Positions 45,839 to 56,929 of a DNA stretch of 64,000 nucleotides are shown one piece after another. Location: contig JAJEKV010000071.1 in assembly GCA_021234155.1 (NCBI GenBank), forward strand, positions 6,198,236 to 6,262,235, read 5' to 3'. Each line of letters begins with the position of its first letter. The first letter of the stretch is position 1. The notes under the pieces are model-generated. The model saw nothing but the letters and a program-made list of their open reading frames with translations. It was not told where the DNA came from and searched no databases. The position numbers were made by a program, and so were the translations under genes. Source of the DNA: Isoetes taiwanensis (Eukaryota > Streptophyta > Lycopodiopsida > Isoetales > Isoetaceae).

Positions 45839-46920
45839 TGACTTCCTAAGGCAGGAGATATCCTGCCTACAAAGTGTGCATGTATGGCTAAATTTTTGCC
45901 CAAGCGGATGTGTGGTGAGTTGGTATAGGCCTAGTAATGCCAAAATAAATGTGTACTTGGTGGGGTTCAAACCCGGCCGGTGTATGTTATATTTGGGAGT
46001 TGGTTACTTTCGGGTTATCTGACCATGATCCCCAGGCGTGGTAGAACTTGTGCCTATCGTGTCCTCCACTTTGGTTGCCTTGACCCGGTAGTAGGATATT
46101 TGGTTGCCTTGGCCGTGATAGGATATTTCTAGCTAGTCTGTAGAAGATGATATTCTAGTGACAAGACTAGTCTAGCTGGACCAAAAATAAAAAATACAAA
46201 ATTTCCGTGACTTCCTAAGGCATGAGATATCCTGCCTACAAAGTGTGCATGTATGGCTAAAATTTTGCCTAACGGATGTGTGGTGAGTTGGTATAGGCCT
46301 AGTAATGCCAAAATAAATGTGCACTTGGGGAGTTCAAACTTCGGCCGGTGTATGTTTATATTTGCGAGTTAGTTCTTGGGGTTATATGGCCATGATCCCA
46401 GACATGGTAGAACTTGTGCCTATCGTGTCCTCCACTTTGGTTGCCTTGACCCGTGGTAGGATATTTCTAGCTAATCTGTACAAGATGATATTCTAGTGAC
46501 AAGACTAGTCTATTTGGACCAAAAATAAAAATACAAAATTTAAATTGATTTCCTAAGGCGGGAGATATCCACCCTACAACAAGTGTGCATGTATGGCTAA
46601 AGTTTTGCCCAGCGGATGTGTGGTGAGTTGGTATAAGCCTAGTAATGCCAAAATAAATGTGCACTTGGTGGGGGTTCAAACGGCCGGTGTATGTTTATAT
46701 TTGGGAGTTGGTTCTTGGGGTTATATGGCCATGATGATCCGGCGTGGTAGAACTTGTGCCTATCACGTGTCCTCCACTTTGGTTGCCTTGGCCGGCGATG
46801 GGATATTTCTAGCTAGTGTGTACAAGATGATATTCTAGTGACAAGACTAGTCTAGCTGGACCAAAAATAAAAAATACAAAAATTTCCGTGACTTCCTAAG
46901 GCAGGACTGCCTACAAAGTG
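45839..46920 (+). repeat. Tandem tRNA-derived SINE array, block B (3.1 copies)
   Basis: Units start at 45839, 46208 and 46546, with a cut-off fourth at 46889-46920. They are the same family and orientation as block A. Box-B-like GGTTCAAAC occurs in units 1 and 3; unit 2 has AGTTCAAAC. Unit 1 is longer because a short 'ggatatttggttgccttg' piece is duplicated near 46097. Unit 4 stops abruptly at AAAGTGTG, where GC-richer unrelated sequence begins. Together with block A there are six near-complete units within 6.5 kb. Confidence 0.75.
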
Positions 46921-49600
46921 TGATCGAGCAAAGGGTGATTGAGCTTCAAACTACCACGAAGGAGGGACCGAGGGATAGGCAAAATCGAGGGCGGTCGCAC
47001 ACCCCAAGGATGCTTGTTTCGTTTGCGGACAGTGAAAGTAGATGGAAATGGTGCTTCATCGAGCGGTGCACAAATATCGTGCGCCACGAGAACTGCAGCC
47101 ATGACCCTTTCACAAATGCGGGGATTGGTCCATGCTGTGCATCACGAGGCTAGCGACTGCCGCTGAAGCTTAGAAGTATTGGAATGACCACGTGCTGCGT
47201 GGGACATCGCAATAACGCGGGGACCATAAATCGTATAATGATGTAAGCCAGTTGAGCGAGTCATATACCGATTCCGATGGCGCGGGGAGGATGTGTGGCA
47301 AGCGGCATACCGGTGAGAGAATACTCGGTAAGATCCCTTGAAAATTCTTTTACCACGGAGGCGGTGATGTTATCCATTACCTCCATACTTTGTGCATGTC
47401 CATATTTTTGTTTCAATGATGTTGTCAAACTTTTGTTTCAATAAGAGCACAATCGAAAATATTTTGTCATTCAATGTCACCACATTGCACCTCCTAGGCG
47501 GGAATGCAGTGCGGACTAGGAAAGCCTCGAGAGTGGGATTGTGATTGGAAAGCCTCCGGGAAGGTGATTTTTCACCAGCCCTGGAATCTAATCTTTGCTT
47601 GACCCGTTGGACCCGGCCATGGATCCTAGTCATCAAGATGACAAGATGTTGGGAAATTTCTTTGTGAGGTGGGGCGGGCGGTGGTGGTTGGGCCATGGAT
47701 TCAACCTTACTGTACAAATCTGTGGAAGTTTTCAACATGCGAGACCATTGTACCGATTGCGAGGGGTGTGGGGTTCCCGATCTTTTACATGCTCTGCGGC
47801 GTAGAGGCCGATGGGGGCACCGGTGACATGCCACGAAGATAGCACTCGTCTTGTGTTTTGAGCGAATGGGCACAATCAGGGCCTAGGTCAATCACCATTG
47901 ACATGGGGCGGGTGAGAGGCGGGCTATCACGGAGGTCGTGTCGGAAAACCCACATTGTTGGGAAGGCGGGGGGCGGGTATGATCGGCGTGCATTGATTGT
48001 ATCGCTAGATGGAAAGCGACACTCAAGGTTTTTCAAGCGGGTTGCGAGGCAATGTTCTTGCATGTTGGTTCCATGCGAAAGCGTGCGTGGCAAAAATATC
48101 TGCGCCTGGCTTTGGCTGAAGAAGAGATGTGGCTCTGCGAGTGTTCGTCGTTGATAAGTTGATGGCGGAACCCGAGCGCCCATAGCGTACCACCGGTGAT
48201 TGGCACAATTTCAACTTGTCTCACGAGAAAACCGTTCATACAAGGGTGAGTGCACAGCGGCGTTTGGCTCATACATCGACGACTCGGCTGGCTCATACAT
48301 CATTTGGTGCCCCAATCGCTCAAAGAGCCAAGCCGTCGCTTGTTGTACAAAGACAACTTGAGGGTGAGATCCGACAATGGAGCACATGGGCGCATGAGGT
48401 GGGCACAAGAAACACTCCATGAGCCAAGCGCTAAAGGAGGTTGAGGCGATTCCAGACGCCATGCAGGCAAAGGTCGTAAGTACCACCAGCCCACGCGGAT
48501 CGCCATCTCCATACCCGAAGTCCGCCTCGCATGAGGTAACGAGCATCCAATGGCCATCGCGACCGCCAAAGATGTAATATTTTTCCAACTTGCTATGTGT
48601 ACCGCGTTTAAGCGGAAATGACATTTAAATTTAAACTAAAGCAAAAGAATTTGCGTACTTGCCATGTGGCGATGGGCCATAGGACCGGGCGATTATTACC
48701 GGTCGGGGATGCTTTCGGCCCGGGGAAGAAGGTGGGAGGCGCACTCCTCGGGAACCGCGTTGGTGTGTCTCGGCCCCGGACGTAGTCGTGATGAACCACG
48801 AGGTCCACCATCAACAACTTCGCGGCCTTCGCCGGGTAGCATGTCAAAGGCCTTTGCATACATGGAACTCCGGTGGTTAGATGTTGCTTGACGATACATA
48901 CAAACTAAAAGCGGACCATTACCTCGCCAGCACTTCGAATGTGTCCCTCCTCCCTTTGTCCATCCGGGTGTGCAAGCCTCGATGAGGTCAAAGTGTGAGT
49001 TATGCGCCCGCATGCTGGCCGGCACCCTCTGCGACACCAAGTGGCGCGCTATCGGCATACGTTGGCGACGCTGGCGAAGATGCTTTCGGTGATCTGAAAG
49101 CGTAGAAGTGGGTGAACACCCCTAAGAGGGGCCCGAAGGGACTGAACGCAACTGGTAGGGATGCGCAAGTGCTTTCGGGGAGCTGTACCGACTATATACG
49201 TGGTACGGGACCAACCTCGAATGGGTACACACGCGGTAGCTCCGGATGGTGTGCTGTCAAACTCTCAAGGTGGTACATGGAGAAAGCGGCGTGCTTTCGG
49301 TCTCTCATCCATGCCTCCGGTTCCCCGAAACCTGCGATCGTCGAGGAAATGGCGAGGTCAAAGTGTGTGCCATACCGTGCACGCCATTGCGGTCCTCACA
49401 ATGTCGTCGAAACACGAAGACCCCTGGCGGTCAACCTTGTCACCGCGCAAGCGCGCCCTATGGAAGGAGGGGTGGCCATATAGAGAGGTCAGCCGGCGTG
49501 AGGGCGTGTCCATGAGAGGAGCCTGTGTCGACTATGGGATACTAACTTTACTTGAGGGTGTGAATCTTAAAGCCGATTAAGAACTTAGCAATCCTAAATT
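46921..49600. other. GC-richer stretch, gene content unresolved
   Basis: The base composition changes at 46921 and returns to AT-rich near 49580. Many long open frames occur on both strands, as expected in GC-richer DNA, and none has a clear family match. Minus-strand 47873-47370, 48624-48211, 48859-48608 and 49058-48696 are the longest. Plus-strand 49112-49580 is also open in three frames. It could be a degraded single-copy gene or a different class of repeat from its surroundings. Confidence 0.4.
48211..48624 (-). CDS. Open frame with a DFGYG motif, unknown
   Basis: The frame reads HWMLVTSCEADFGYGDGDPRG about 25-45 residues from its start. A VTSW....DFGWG pattern is the second conserved motif of BAHD acyltransferases, and this segment resembles it loosely. 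The partner HxxxD motif is not found in nearby minus frames, and the downstream sequence does not match the family. I therefore leave the product unnamed. If the resemblance is real, this is a broken BAHD-type gene. Confidence 0.2.
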   Translation of the reverse strand: MSFPLKRGTHSKLEKYYIFGGRDGHWMLVTSCEADFGYGDGDPRGLVVLTTFACMASGIASTSFSAWLMECFLCPPHAPMCSIVGSHPQVVFVQQATAWLFERLGHQMMYEPAESSMYEPNAAVHSPLYERFSRETS

Positions 49601-50569
49601 AACGGTCTTGAAGGTACCCTTCTTTGCTATAAACAGATTTCCAATTTCTTGATATAGATAAATAAGCATTTGGGGCCCTATTGCTCGTCGACTCTTGTCA
49701 ATACTTTTGGCTCACAAGCTTGAAAAAATATGAACCAATAAAAGCTTTCGTCCATACCTTTGAGGCTATCATCGTTTTCATTCTCGTGCGGATTAGCCCC
49801 ATCATTCTGTACATGAGAGAGGATATAATGAAAATACTTATTTGGGTACGTTCTTACGGCGTAAAAAGGCTTTCCTTCACTTCTTCTAAGAATTCACGAG
49901 CTAATTACGCCATTGCCCAATTCTTCTTGTCAATAACTTTCTCTTTTAAGCTCTTATCTGCTTTAGTTCGAACCATAGCAAATTCCTTGTTCCACTTCGT
50001 TGATTGTATAGCGATTTGGACATCTACCTCCGAGAATGTATATCGCTGCTTAAAATGAGGATACATTCAAAGGCGTAGAGCATTTTATCCTCGAAATATG
50101 TTCTTTTCGGATCTTTTTAAAGTGCCCGCACCGGGGGAAGACCCAAAAACAACATTGGGAAATTTAGAATTTGTATAGCGCTTCACGTCATAAATCAGCG
50201 ATTTGATAACCTTGACCTTTAGCACACCTAACTTTAACAAAATTTAGGCCACGGGGTGAGTAAGGTTGCAAGAAAAAGCCGGAAGGAAACTTACAAGGTT
50301 GCAAGAAGGAAACTTACAAGGTTGCAAAGAAGTTGTTGATGAAAGTGGACTTGCCAACTCGGACCCTCAAGTGAGCGGCAAAGTTGAAGTGGTTGGCGTG
50401 GTCAATACAAGGCGCCTTCTTGCCCTTTCAAAGAAGAACATCGCTTGGCTCCTCAGGCTACGGAGGGTGGAGCTCGAGTGGCTTGATCGCTTAATAATCT
50501 GCTTGGAGCCGCTTAATTGCATGCTCTCATTCCTTGTAGTTCAATTGTGAATTTCAGCTCTCGGCCTCT
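49601..50569. other. No recognisable gene; small duplications
   Basis: AT-rich. 50266-50325 holds a tandem of AAGGTTGCAAGAA.GGAAACTTAC. The word TTGCCCTTTCAAAGAAGAAC at 50420 recurs at 51881 in the 5' flank of the kinase pseudogene. The plus frame 49681-50058 is open but has no family motif. Confidence 0.4.
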
Positions 50570-51866
50570 GAATCAACAATTACTTTGGTCAAAAGTTCTT
50601 CCTTAACAAGCCACAAGATATCACAAATATCCTCAAAGCTAGGGACGTTTGGCATCATCCCATTCGATTGCAAGTGTCTATCAATTTTCTCGACTTATTA
50701 GGAATATGCGTAGGTAGAGTTAGCTTCTCTTCTCCGTATCTTCCTGTAAGAATTTCATTGCAAATCAAACCAAAGCTATAAATATCCACTTTTCTTGAAT
50801 CGTTCCCTCTCATTGCTCCATTTACGGTGCCATGTACATCAGTCTTGCCGCCTTATTAAAGATACGAAATTCCTCAATTTGATAAGTAAACTCCCATCCC
50901 TTCTAGATTTGAGCATCGGATAAGCGGGTTTTAGATCTCGTGAACCACATTCATGTTATGTAAATACCTCATTGCTTTGGCTATTTGGAGCATCAAGTCA
51001 AGTGATTGAATTAGAGGAAGTGGCGATTCTTGCCCTCTTATCTGTTCCTTGAGATTTTTTATCCATAAGCTCGACACAATATTTCCTCCGCTGTGAGTAT
51101 TAACCTAACATCGCACAATATGGGGAGAGTCAAGTTTTACATCTCTGTAAAGACATGTGAAGCCTTCAATCTTCATCAATGAAAAATTGTTTCCGACTCT
51201 ACAATTATTTTTATGCCACTACTTTTTGTAAACAACTCCAAAACTACCGTATTCGGAGGTTCCTTTTCGGACAAATCACCGTTGTTGACATTAGGCTCTG
51301 CGATTTTTCAACATTCGTAACAAACTAGACATCGAACATTAGGTGTGACTTTGAGCTATTTATCGGAGTATTCTTGTCTGTTGATATGCTACTTTTCAAG
51401 ATAAAAATGCAAATTGTTGCACTCCCACTCCACCGAGCATAAGTTTCTCAACAATAAGGTCCAATGGTTTTAGAGAATCACGAGAATGAAAGCGATTTAT
51501 CATCTGAACATATATCCTAGCATCATCAATAATTTCACTCAACTCACCTTTAAAACCCAAAGTGACCAAAGGTAAGGCGAGACAAATCCTTTTCGAAATC
51601 CTTTTTGACACATAGAATGGCGAGTTGCGGGCCACTATCGGAACTCTTAACAGCTCCTTCCCACTTCCGTCAAATTCAACCATGCTCCTTTACCACATAC
51701 TTTAATCCTTTGTTTCACATATCGTTGGATGGAATGCGCGATAATTTTTACGAAATACATTGAAGCTCATTTATATGAGTTTTCTTGCCCTCCTTTGCCT
51801 CCTTAATCTTAAAGCATAAAGCAAGAACATGAAAACTTGACAATTCGGACTAGAGCTCGATTCCAT
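50570..51866 (-). pseudogene. Decayed duplicate of the MLKL-like kinase
   Basis: The minus strand matches 36.9-38.4 kb throughout. The start is MESSSSPNC (ATG at 51866). 51683-51396 gives the helical region SKRICLALPLVTLGFKGEL. 51010-50890 aligns with the catalytic-loop region of copy 1, but the HRD block and others are disrupted by indels. 50760-50600 keeps the C-lobe. The 27 bp in-frame repeat of copy 1 is absent here, so that expansion arose in copy 1 or was lost here. Many indels and base changes mark this as a pseudogene, unlike the nearly intact first copy. The two copies are about 13.5 kb apart in the same orientation. Confidence 0.85.
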
Positions 51867-52199
51867 CCTTAGATCATCGCTTGCCCTTTCAAAGAAGAAC
51901 AGCGGACAAATTCCATCCTTAGATCGGCAAATCTTATTTAGCGGATATCGGCAAATCTTAAGAGCTAGCGGCTCGAAGCGAGAAATATTGACTATTTCTT
52001 GAATGTACACAACAATCCTAGACAAGTAATCACTAACGAGTTTAATTATGTAACCCGGTTGAGGGCGTGCTTTATACTATTTGGCATGAACCATATATTG
52101 TCGAAACTAATTTTGCTCTACCTAATACTTGAAAGCTCCATGGGAAAGCTGACCTTCCATTGCAAAATATATATACATATATAAACAAAAATTTTTAGC
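51867..52199 (-). other. Duplicated 5' flank of the kinase pseudogene
   Basis: This aligns with 38383-38560. It carries an extra ~45 bp piece (about 51877-51920) that includes TTGCCCTTTCAAAGAAGAAC, which is also present at 50420 just past the 3' end of the pseudogene. The last ~120 bp (52080-52199) shows no gene. Confidence 0.45.
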
Positions 52200-52860
52200 G
52201 TCCTACGGTCGTGTTCTATATTCTTCTCTTTAGCATGTTCTTATGGTCTCTTGCAAGGAAACCTTTCGTGCTCTAGGTAACCAACGATTCTCTTTGAGAT
52301 TCTCTTGTGATTCCTCTATATTCTTCAACATTCTATGTACTATATTTAGCATTCATAAATATTCCCCTAGATTCTCTTAGGAGGTGCTTACCTATGAGCA
52401 TTTAGAACCTTCCAAAATAATCTATTTTGGATCATGCCATGGATGTAACATTCTAAATCACTTTCTATTTTTTAGAGAGGCACTTAATCTACGAGCATCT
52501 AGACCATACTTTTTTTTTCAAGATTTATATTGTACACCTTTATTATGAAACATTTTAGAACATTCTATTGTGGCTCTCTGCAAAATCTTAAAAAACTCTA
52601 AGACCATCAAGATTTTCTTAGATTCCCTTAGATTCAACTAGATTTTAAAGATTCCCTTAGACTTGTAAATATCTTCCTAGATTCTCTTACAATTTATGAG
52701 ATTTCCTTAGATTCCCTTTAATTCTCTGGATTCCCTTACATTCTAGAAATTTCTAGAACATTCTAGAACTTCACTGGAACATTGAAACTTTCAAAACATC
52801 CTAGAACTTTACGGAAGTACTTCCCTATTTCCTTACAGAGGAATGTTATATTCTATTTTA
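52200..52860. repeat. AT-rich repeat of GATTCCCTTA / TTCTAGAAC words
   Basis: The stretch is built from degenerate 10-12 bp words: AGATTC(C/T)CTTA (for example at 52320-52350, 52610-52740) and ACATTCTAGAAC (52400-52800). It has no coding capacity. The densest part forms a heat-shock-element-like run, listed separately. Confidence 0.6.
52741..52768. promoter_or_regulatory. Heat-shock-element-like run (six units)
   Basis: TTCTAGAAATTTCTAGAACA continues with TTCTAGAA, giving TTC-nn-GAA-nn-TTC-nn-GAA-nn-TTC-nn-GAA, six alternating units with exact 2 bp spacing, the consensus for heat-shock factor binding. It lies in a repeat made of similar words, and the nearest assignable gene start is far away, so it may be coincidental. 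Confidence 0.35.
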
Positions 52861-52918
52861 TCTTAATTAGGACATTACCCTTAAGTATATTTGAAACATA
52901 AATTATTCATAGAATTAA

Positions 52919-52985
52919 TGCTTGGTCTAGTGGTTAGAATGGGGGTTGGGGGTTAATGACCGAGGTTGAATCCCCAATAACATAA
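52919..52985 (+). repeat. tRNA-like SINE head
   Basis: TTGGTCTAGTGGTTAG (box A-like) is followed about 35 bp later by GAGGTTGAATCCCC (box B with one base missing), then AATAACATAAAAATTTTAAA. The spacing suits a tRNA-derived pol III promoter. There is no acceptor stem, so it is not a functional tRNA gene. Confidence 0.45.
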
Positions 52986-53597
52986 AAATTTTAAAAGCCT
53001 TTCCTTAAAAGTTGTTGAAAATACCAAGGCCAGGCATGCAATGTAGTAGTAGGATCTTGGACTAAGGATTATGATCAATCTGGACCGTAGGATCATGTAG
53101 GATATATCTAAAGCAACGTGAGCCGTCGGATCTCGGACCAATGGTGGGGATCGGATCAATGGACCGTGGACCCGCGGTACACATATTATATGTAAACTCC
53201 CAAGCCATCTCGTAGTAGGATCGTCCCAAAGCCCGTGAGTAGTCGGATCTAGAGCGGACGGTCGGATAAGCGCGACAAACATAAGAACATATATAGATCG
53301 GATATCACATGCGCATACAAGCACTATGAAAGATGCCAACTAAAATTGACTTATATAAAATAACACTAAAAAAAACAACTAGCATTAATGGGGCAAAGGG
53401 TTGGGGTGAAAGTGTGAATTACATTCCACAACCCATTCTTAACAACTTGTCTATGTGACATTCGGATAGTTAAAAATTTCCTTTCCATTTTCTATCACGA
53501 ATATAAGTTTAATTTTGAAGCAATACCAATATTTAACGTTAACGTTGGGAGATGTAGAACAAAATAGACATTCACATAGATAAATAGTATAAGAACA
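52986..53597. other. No recognisable gene
   Basis: Mixed sequence with repeated GGATC(A/T)/CGGATCT words between 53040 and 53300 (for example AGTCGGATCTAGAGCGGACG at 53233). No domain. It ends at the element terminus at 53598. Confidence 0.4.
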
Positions 53598-53700
53598 TCC
53601 TATATTATAAAGTTTTAGTGTAAGTGTTGGACCCGCCCTAAATCGGACGGTGGCATTAATTTGGCCCATCTAACGGTCTACACAAACTCAACCTTTTTCT
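53598..53700 (+). repeat. Element terminus shared with 41362
   Basis: TCCTATATTATAAAGTTTTA, then GTAAGTGTTGGACCCGCCCT and CGGACGGTG...CCATCTAA, line up with 41362-41450 in order. This gives independent support that TC(C)TATATTATAAAG marks the true end of a repeated element. The preceding base is A at both sites. Confidence 0.6.
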
Positions 53701-54472
53701 ACCCTTAAAAAAAAAGTTATCTATGGTTGCGGGATCTCGAATCTTGCTAAAAATTGGCATACGCGAGGAAGACATCTTCTAGATCGACCTCGGATGGGTC
53801 GATCGGAAAAGCTCTTGGATTTGGTTTAGTGTCGCGGAGGGTTTGTGCCTTGCAGGCTGATGGTTTTGTGCGGCTCTTCCTCTTATCCTTTTTACCCTAA
53901 AAAAAAAAAAAAGGGTTAAAAGCGAGTTTCATTAAATTTGGAAATTTCGTGATTCTAATTTTTCATAAAATCAATTTCTTCTGTTTTATCACACACTTCA
54001 CGTGATAGATATGGCGCTATTTACTTAACAAGAAACCGGTTATCATGCAAAAACCGCTACATTTGGAGAAGTATGGGCGCCATTTACTAAGAAAGTATAA
54101 GGAAAAGCGGCGAAAGAAATGAAATAGAAGATATTAAAATGCAAAAAAGCGCCATGTAGGTAAAGCAAATGGGCGGCCCCTTTTCCTTTAGAATTACTAC
54201 ATAGCAATTAAGCGGTGGCGCTATTTTGCTTTTAACGTAAAAACCGACAAATAGTGCGGGCGTGCTTTGCTTTAGCGTCAAAGATCCGACAAATAGTGCA
54301 CCAGCGTCATTCTCCTATAGATAACACATTTTCTGAGGAAGATCATGTAGTCATATATTAATATAATACAAAAAGTAGATACAGTTTTTTTTTAATACTC
54401 GTGACCAAAGTGTTCATCATTGACTTTCTCATAGTCTGCAGGGTTAATTTTACTGCGATCAATTGTATGCTC
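53701..54472. other. No recognisable gene
   Basis: AT-rich with GGCG words. A tandem-like pair (GCGGGCGTGCTTTGCTTTAGC region, 54230-54300) recalls 'AAACCGACAAATAGTGC' repeated at 54240 and 54285. It may be the body of the element that starts at 53598. Confidence 0.35.
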
Positions 54473-54745
54473 TTACTGCTCAGCTCCCCAGTATGTCTCT
54501 ACATCTGTCATCTGTGATGCGGAATCGAAGCACTTGATTATGGTCTCACTTATCATGCTGGCAGGCAGCGCTGTAATTTCTTGCACAATCCCCCCGGCTG
54601 TGACATGTTCAACAAAGTATCTTGGCAAGTCCTTATCTGTTTCGGGCTTAAGGATTTTTCGAATAGATCTGGCCAAGGAGAATGGCATGTTACCATGAAC
54701 ACCCTTTTTGAGTATTCCTTCCGACACCCACTTATCACAAGGCAC
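54473..54745 (-). CDS. Coding-like exon, unknown product
   Basis: The 90-residue frame (MPCDKWVSEGILKKGVHG ... ending DVETYWGAEQ, stop at 54473) has good protein-like composition: SLARSIRKILKPETDKDL, PRYFVEHVTAGGIVQEI. I recognise no domain. An overlapping frame covers its first part. It may be a terminal exon or a fragment from a mobile element. Confidence 0.3.
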   Translation of the reverse strand: MPCDKWVSEGILKKGVHGNMPFSLARSIRKILKPETDKDLPRYFVEHVTAGGIVQEITALPASMISETIIKCFDSASQMTDVETYWGAEQ

Positions 54746-54849
54746 CCAAAATTAAAAACGTACATGGTTCTTTCCTTGGTTATGACTAGAAAACCATTCT
54801 ATAAAGCCAATGGGTGTTTGTGGGTTGATATCATTAAAAACCATATGTG

Positions 54850-55340
54850 GCTAAACTAATGGGTTCTCTTGTTAGGTTTGTTAGGGTGGTATTATGGCAT
54901 GGTAATCGCACATGTTCTTTTTGTAGAGTTTGTCAAAATGGTATTACATATTGGTAAATGAATGTGGTATACTTATATTGTTTAAGTGTACGATTTGTCC
55001 ATGTGGTATAACATTATGGTTGTGAATGTGGTTTAATGTAGTGCTCGTTTTGGGTGATTTTATAATGTGGTTGGCTATTGTAGTAAACTAGCATGGCTAA
55101 ATGTCATGGTAAAGCACATGTGTGTTTGTTCTATATGAGCACGGTTTTGTTATGCATTAGCTATATGGTTCTCATTTATAAACCAGTAATAGTATGTTGT
55201 TTGAAGCATTTCAAGTTTTTAAGTATAAGACTATTAAGGATTTGTGGATGGTTTCTTATGCATACAAGCAATGAATACATTGTTTGAAGCATTTCAAGTA
55301 TAGAAGACTAAAACTATTAAGGACCGTGTATGGTTTCTTA
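54850..55340 (+). repeat. Degenerate ATGTGGTAT repeats and ~77 bp duplication
   Basis: 54850-55080 is a degenerate run of (A/T)GTGGTATNA words. 55199-55340 has two ~77 bp copies with GTTTGAAGCATTTCAAGT, ACTATTAAGGA and ATGGTTTCTTATG. A complementary ACCA-rich run lies at 62.2-62.8 kb. Confidence 0.6.
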
Positions 55341-56570
55341 TGTATAGTAGTGCTTTTCACTGCTAATTCACTTTATCTGTTTTCCTCAATAGCAACAAAA
55401 TAATAGGGAGCAAGGGGATTTGAACCCCAACCATTTCCAAAACTCATAAACAATGATAAATTTATTTCCAGATATATGTAGAAAACTAGATCTAACATCT
55501 ACAGCAAAGCAAAAGGTAATCATCTGGCATAGGAGGAAAGTGACGACCTTGCAATACTCACGTACTGACCTCTTGCATGTGAGAGAAAGAAATAAAGCAT
55601 GTGAGAATGTAATGACCTTTAAAGTTTCCAAAAAGGCCCTCTAGCATGCAAGTATTGATCAAAATTAAGTTATGTATTTAAACAATTTACAATTTACCGA
55701 GTTTATAATTCTAGCAATGCAGACTTGACCTTTATATCCTTCTTAATCAAAGATGGACGCCATAGCCAAAACTTGATTCTCTGTTAAAAAGGGAAAAAAA
55801 TATCATCAAATGAATCAAAGGAATGGAAAAGGCAAAATGGCAAAATGCTAAGAAATATTGGAATGCTCACGAGGAATAACACTCCCGGAAGGAGTTCAAA
55901 AAGCCACACATAAAACAAACCTTCTCGGCCGGAAAGAAATGCCTCAAAGACAAACAAATCGCTATAGCATTTGGATTCAATATTGGCTCCTATGCAATAG
56001 CGAGAAAAGGGGCAAGTCGCCATGGCCGATACTAGATTTTAAAAGCTGGAAAGAACCTTTGATAAACTAGTAGCCTTGGCAAGAGATCGCTGGAATGGCT
56101 TCCTAGGAAATTAACTTTTGTATTTGGGAAGAAGGGGATGGATGTAATAAACCAAATAGAGTTTAAAAATCTTATCCGCCATCGCCATACAATGGCTTGA
56201 TTGGAATCTGGAAATCGTAATCTTAGCTCATTCCCTTGCGAGAAAGTTTAAGACGGATAAGAATTTTACACCATCTTTGATCCTTGGGATTCGCCACAAC
56301 CAAACTTTGTGCTACATTTGGCATAGATCAAAGTAGAGAGCCGTAAATAAAACACTTGGGTACTGAAAAGACATCCCAATCGCCAAGCTTCCCTGAGTTT
56401 AAATAGAACACCGAACAAAGCAACTTCACATCTATGCTATTATTGTCTTGATAAGCCCATACATGGCAAACAAATAAATTGAAAATGATGTGCGGGAAGA
56501 CTTTGATTTGGTGTTGCTTGAACAAATCAAAATCCTATCTCAAGCTTTATTCCACTTAGTCCGGCACATG
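55341..56570. other. No recognisable gene
   Basis: AT-rich spacer downstream, on the minus strand, of the hevein-type fragment. Open frames at 55386-55631 and 55784-56023 (minus) and 55858-56070 (plus) have no motif. Confidence 0.4.
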
Positions 56571-56579
56571 CTTTTATTA

Positions 56580-56855
56580 TTACGAATGGATCAAGGTACT
56601 AATCAGAGTAAGAAGCAACACATCAATGCATTGGCTTTTGCAGCCTTCAACTTGTATAGTAAATACTATACTACTGGTATTAGTGCCGTGGCATTGACTC
56701 TGGCAACCAGAACCACAATAATCAGATGTGTATCCACAGTAAGCCCTTCTTCCTGTGTATACACTGGTAATAATTTGCCCCAACAGATGTTGACTATAAG
56801 AAGCTACCCCTTGCATCTTCGGGTACAGCATGGTATATTGTGAATACATCTTCAA
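56580..56855 (-). pseudogene. Hevein-type chitin-binding domain fragment
   Basis: At 56744-56694 the minus strand encodes YCGYTSDYCGSGCQSQC, the C-terminal half of the type-1 chitin-binding (hevein) domain: the YCG, DYCG and C..QC cysteines and the aromatic chitin-contact residues are in place. The N-terminal half, with its CGxxxxx.C..CCS part, is absent in this frame; a shifted frame gives a YYQC piece only. In plants this domain occurs in lectins and class I/IV chitinases, secreted for defence against fungi. No catalytic GH19 domain is seen downstream. A single exon cut off by a frame slip is likely. Confidence 0.55.
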
Positions 56856-56929
56856 TAGAAAGCTTTGAATACAGTTCTTAGCATTCTAGATCTATTGATG
56901 TTTGCATTCTAAATCTATTCATGAAAGTA

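Noticed and set aside
40378-46920. Functional tRNA genes in the SINE arrays
   Set aside because: Box A and box B are present, but no cloverleaf with an acceptor stem can be formed; the units continue for 340 bp in a SINE-like way.
48211-48624. BAHD acyltransferase
   Set aside because: Only a DFGYG-like motif is seen; the HxxxD motif and the rest of the fold are not recognisable, so no name is assigned.
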